Both the position numbers and the translations under genes were made by a program. A stretch of DNA of 9,726 nucleotides from Spirochaetales bacterium (GTDB lineage Bacteria; Spirochaetota; Spirochaetia; SPDA01), in assembly GCA_004525155.1 (NCBI GenBank), contig SPDA01000039.1:1-9726 (forward strand). The letters run 5' to 3'. Each line of letters opens with the position of its first letter. Position 1 is the first letter of the stretch. The notes below the pieces were generated by a model. It saw nothing but the letters and a program-made list of their open reading frames with translations, was not told the origin of the DNA and ran no database searches. This document shows, piece after piece, positions 8,075 to 9,726 of the stretch.

Positions 8075-9187
8075 ATGAAATTCACCGCAGATAGAAACAT
8101 GCTGTTAAGGGAAATCGCAACATCCCATGAGATAATAGCGTCGAAAAATCCCATATCCATTCTTTCCAATGTGCTTCTTTCCGCAGAGAATGAGACCCTG
8201 CTTATAAAGGCGACAGATCTTAAAGTAAGTTTTGAGACGCAGATTCCTGTCGATGTGCAGACTCCGGGAAGCATAACGGTTATCTGCGATAAATTTTTGA
8301 ATATTATACGGGCTCTTCCTGAAGGTTCCATAGATTTTGTCCAGGAGGACTCACGGCTGGCTATTACTCCTTCCGGCGGTCTTAAAACCATATTTTTTCA
8401 ATTGGCCACTGTTTCCGCGGAAAAATATCCTGAACTCCAGATTATGCCTGAAGAACACACCTTTGAGATAGCGCAGAAAGAACTGATCGAGATGATAGAT
8501 CAGACCATTTTCGCCGTTTCCGATGATGAGACCCGGTATTTCATGAACGGCGTGTTTCTTGACTGCCAGGATGAGAAAGACATCATCATGGTGGCTACGG
8601 ATGGAAGGCGCCTTTCGTACATCAGGAAAGAGCTGACAAGCGGCCTTAAATCTTTCCGGGGTATTATCATTCCGCCCAAGGTGCTGAACCTCATTAAAAA
8701 ACTTCTTCCCGGCGAAGGCATGGTGACGATATCGATCTCCGAAAAGAGTATATTTTTCAGCTTCAACAAGCAGAAAATATCCTCAAATCTCATAGAAGGT
8801 CAGTTTCCTGATTACAGGAGAGTGGTCCCTGTCTCCCAGCACAACAGAATCGAAATTGAAAGGAAGCAGTTTATTGACGCCATAAAACGCGTATCCCTGC
8901 TTGTGGAACAGAAATCCAGAAGAATCTATCTGCATGCTCTCGATAATTCCGTAACCCTTTCTTCGGAAGAAAGTGAATACGGCGTGGCAAGGGAACAGAT
9001 AATGTGTTCCTACGAAGGAGCGGAAACTAAACTCGCCTTGAATTATATTTATCTAGAAGAGCCTTTGAAGCAGATGCAGGATGAAAAGATAAGTATTAAA
9101 TTCTCGGAACAGAACAAGGCCCTTACCCTTGTCTCGGTACCGGAAAAGGATTTTTTTCACATCATCATGCCCATGCAGCTGGAATGA
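8075..9187 (+). CDS. dnaN: DNA polymerase III beta sliding clamp
   Basis: Ring-forming processivity clamp that holds DNA polymerase III and many repair proteins on DNA. The 370 residues match the usual three-domain clamp length. Recognisable family stretches are MKFTADRNMLLREI at the start, FMNGVFLD and VATDGRRLSYIRKEL in the middle domain, EGQFPDYRRVVP in the domain 2-3 region, and the C-terminal IIMPMQLE, which forms part of the protein-binding pocket. The ATG at 8075 has AGGAG (8064-8068) six bases upstream. A perfect TATAAT at 8058-8063 touches that site, but its transcript would lack the ribosome binding site, so I treat it as part of the origin AT tract. The stop overlaps the recF start by four bases (ATGA). 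dnaN is probably co-transcribed with dnaA across the origin gap. Confidence 0.98.
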   Translation: MKFTADRNMLLREIATSHEIIASKNPISILSNVLLSAENETLLIKATDLKVSFETQIPVDVQTPGSITVICDKFLNIIRALPEGSIDFVQEDSRLAITPSGGLKTIFFQLATVSAEKYPELQIMPEEHTFEIAQKELIEMIDQTIFAVSDDETRYFMNGVFLDCQDEKDIIMVATDGRRLSYIRKELTSGLKSFRGIIIPPKVLNLIKKLLPGEGMVTISISEKSIFFSFNKQKISSNLIEGQFPDYRRVVPVSQHNRIEIERKQFIDAIKRVSLLVEQKSRRIYLHALDNSVTLSSEESEYGVAREQIMCSYEGAETKLALNYIYLEEPLKQMQDEKISIKFSEQNKALTLVSVPEKDFFHIIMPMQLE

Positions 9188-9726
9188 GGTTTTCAAAGGT
9201 AAAAGTTTATCATTTTCGAAATCTTGTTGATGCTGAAATTGAAGTCAAGGCAAAAACAATCATCCTCATCGGTGAAAACGGCCAGGGAAAAACCAATTTT
9301 CTGGAAGCCCTGTACATGCTCTGTTTCGGATCGTCTTTCCGGACAAAGAGAGACAGGGAAATAATCAATATGCAGCAGGAGGAAATGTCTCTTTATGCGG
9401 AATTGACGGGGGAGGACGAGGAACAGGCAACGGTACTTTTCAAAAATCTCAAGGAAAAAAAAGAGATACTCTTAAACGGCAAGCGTATCGTAGACAGAAA
9501 GGAGCTTCTTGAAAATGTTCCCTGCGTGCTCTTTTCTCATGAGGACATGACTTTTCTCCTGGGGGGACCGGAAAAGAGACGCCTGTTTTTAAACCAGACC
9601 ATGACCCTCTGCAGGCCGGAATCCCTGGAAACCTTACGGCAGTACCAGAAGATCCTGCGCATGCGCAATATTTGCCTTAAAAACGGCACGAAGGAACTGA
9701 CGGCTGTTTATAATGAGCAGCTCGCC
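9184..9726 (+). CDS. recF: RecF recombination mediator, N-terminal part (cut by window edge)
   Basis: The first 181 codons of RecF, running off the right edge with no stop. RecF is an SMC-like ATPase that, with RecO and RecR, loads RecA at gaps and stalled forks. Walker A GENGQGKT is at residues 30-37, followed by NFLEALYMLCFGSSFR, the family's usual continuation. FSHEDMTFLLGGPEKRRLFLNQ at about 117-138 matches the RecF block FSPEDL..V.G.P..RR.FLD. The ATG at 9184 overlaps the dnaN stop by four bases and has no clear ribosome binding site, so translation is probably coupled to dnaN. The reading frame is open throughout, with no sign of decay. Confidence 0.95.
   Translation, partial: MRFSKVKVYHFRNLVDAEIEVKAKTIILIGENGQGKTNFLEALYMLCFGSSFRTKRDREIINMQQEEMSLYAELTGEDEEQATVLFKNLKEKKEILLNGKRIVDRKELLENVPCVLFSHEDMTFLLGGPEKRRLFLNQTMTLCRPESLETLRQYQKILRMRNICLKNGTKELTAVYNEQLA

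Overview
The window is a chromosomal replication-origin neighbourhood from a bacterium. The proteins (DnaA with the 'RFERGL' variant, GyrB with '[12 protein letters not shown]', GyrA, DnaN) look spirochaete-like, probably Spirochaetales/Treponema relatives. That placement is made from memory of families and was not tested by a search. There are no RNA genes, mobile elements or CRISPR arrays. The gene set is core housekeeping, and the interest lies in the control DNA between the genes.

Layout. At the left edge, on the minus strand, is the first 83 codons of parA (chromosome segregation ATPase); parB is presumably outside the window. Diverging from it on the plus strand is a small NifU C-terminal-type Fe-S scaffold (352-579), then adenosine deaminase (661/697-1743). 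The 44-bp convergent gap between add and gyrA holds a perfect 16-bp parS site (1759-1774) built into the upper stem of the add intrinsic terminator. gyrA (1788-4220) and gyrB (4236-6143) form a leftward gyrBA operon. An AT-rich 365-bp gap follows, with a perfect DnaA box and the gyrB and dnaA promoters. The rightward dnaA-dnaN-recF run then continues to the window end, where recF is cut off.

Origin. DnaA boxes lie on both sides of dnaA. The dnaA-dnaN gap (7886-8074) holds a set that resembles the known basal unwinding system: DnaA boxes, a short GC-richer patch, a run of CTA trinucleotides (a DnaA-trio) and an AT-rich tract ending at the dnaN ribosome binding site. This suggests a bipartite oriC flanking dnaA, as in Bacillus subtilis.

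How the parts fit. DnaA opens the origin, DnaN clamps the polymerase, RecF serves gap repair, gyrase removes the supercoils ahead of the forks, and ParA/ParB with parS segregates the new origins. gyrBA and parA run leftward and dnaA-dnaN-recF rightward, so the core genes are co-directional with forks leaving the origin; nifU and add face the leftward fork. Points for a second look are the parS-terminator fusion, the DnaA-trio origin, an inverted repeat whose arms are DnaA boxes, a possible ATT start for add, a probably leaderless parA, and non-susceptible residues at the quinolone positions of both gyrase subunits.
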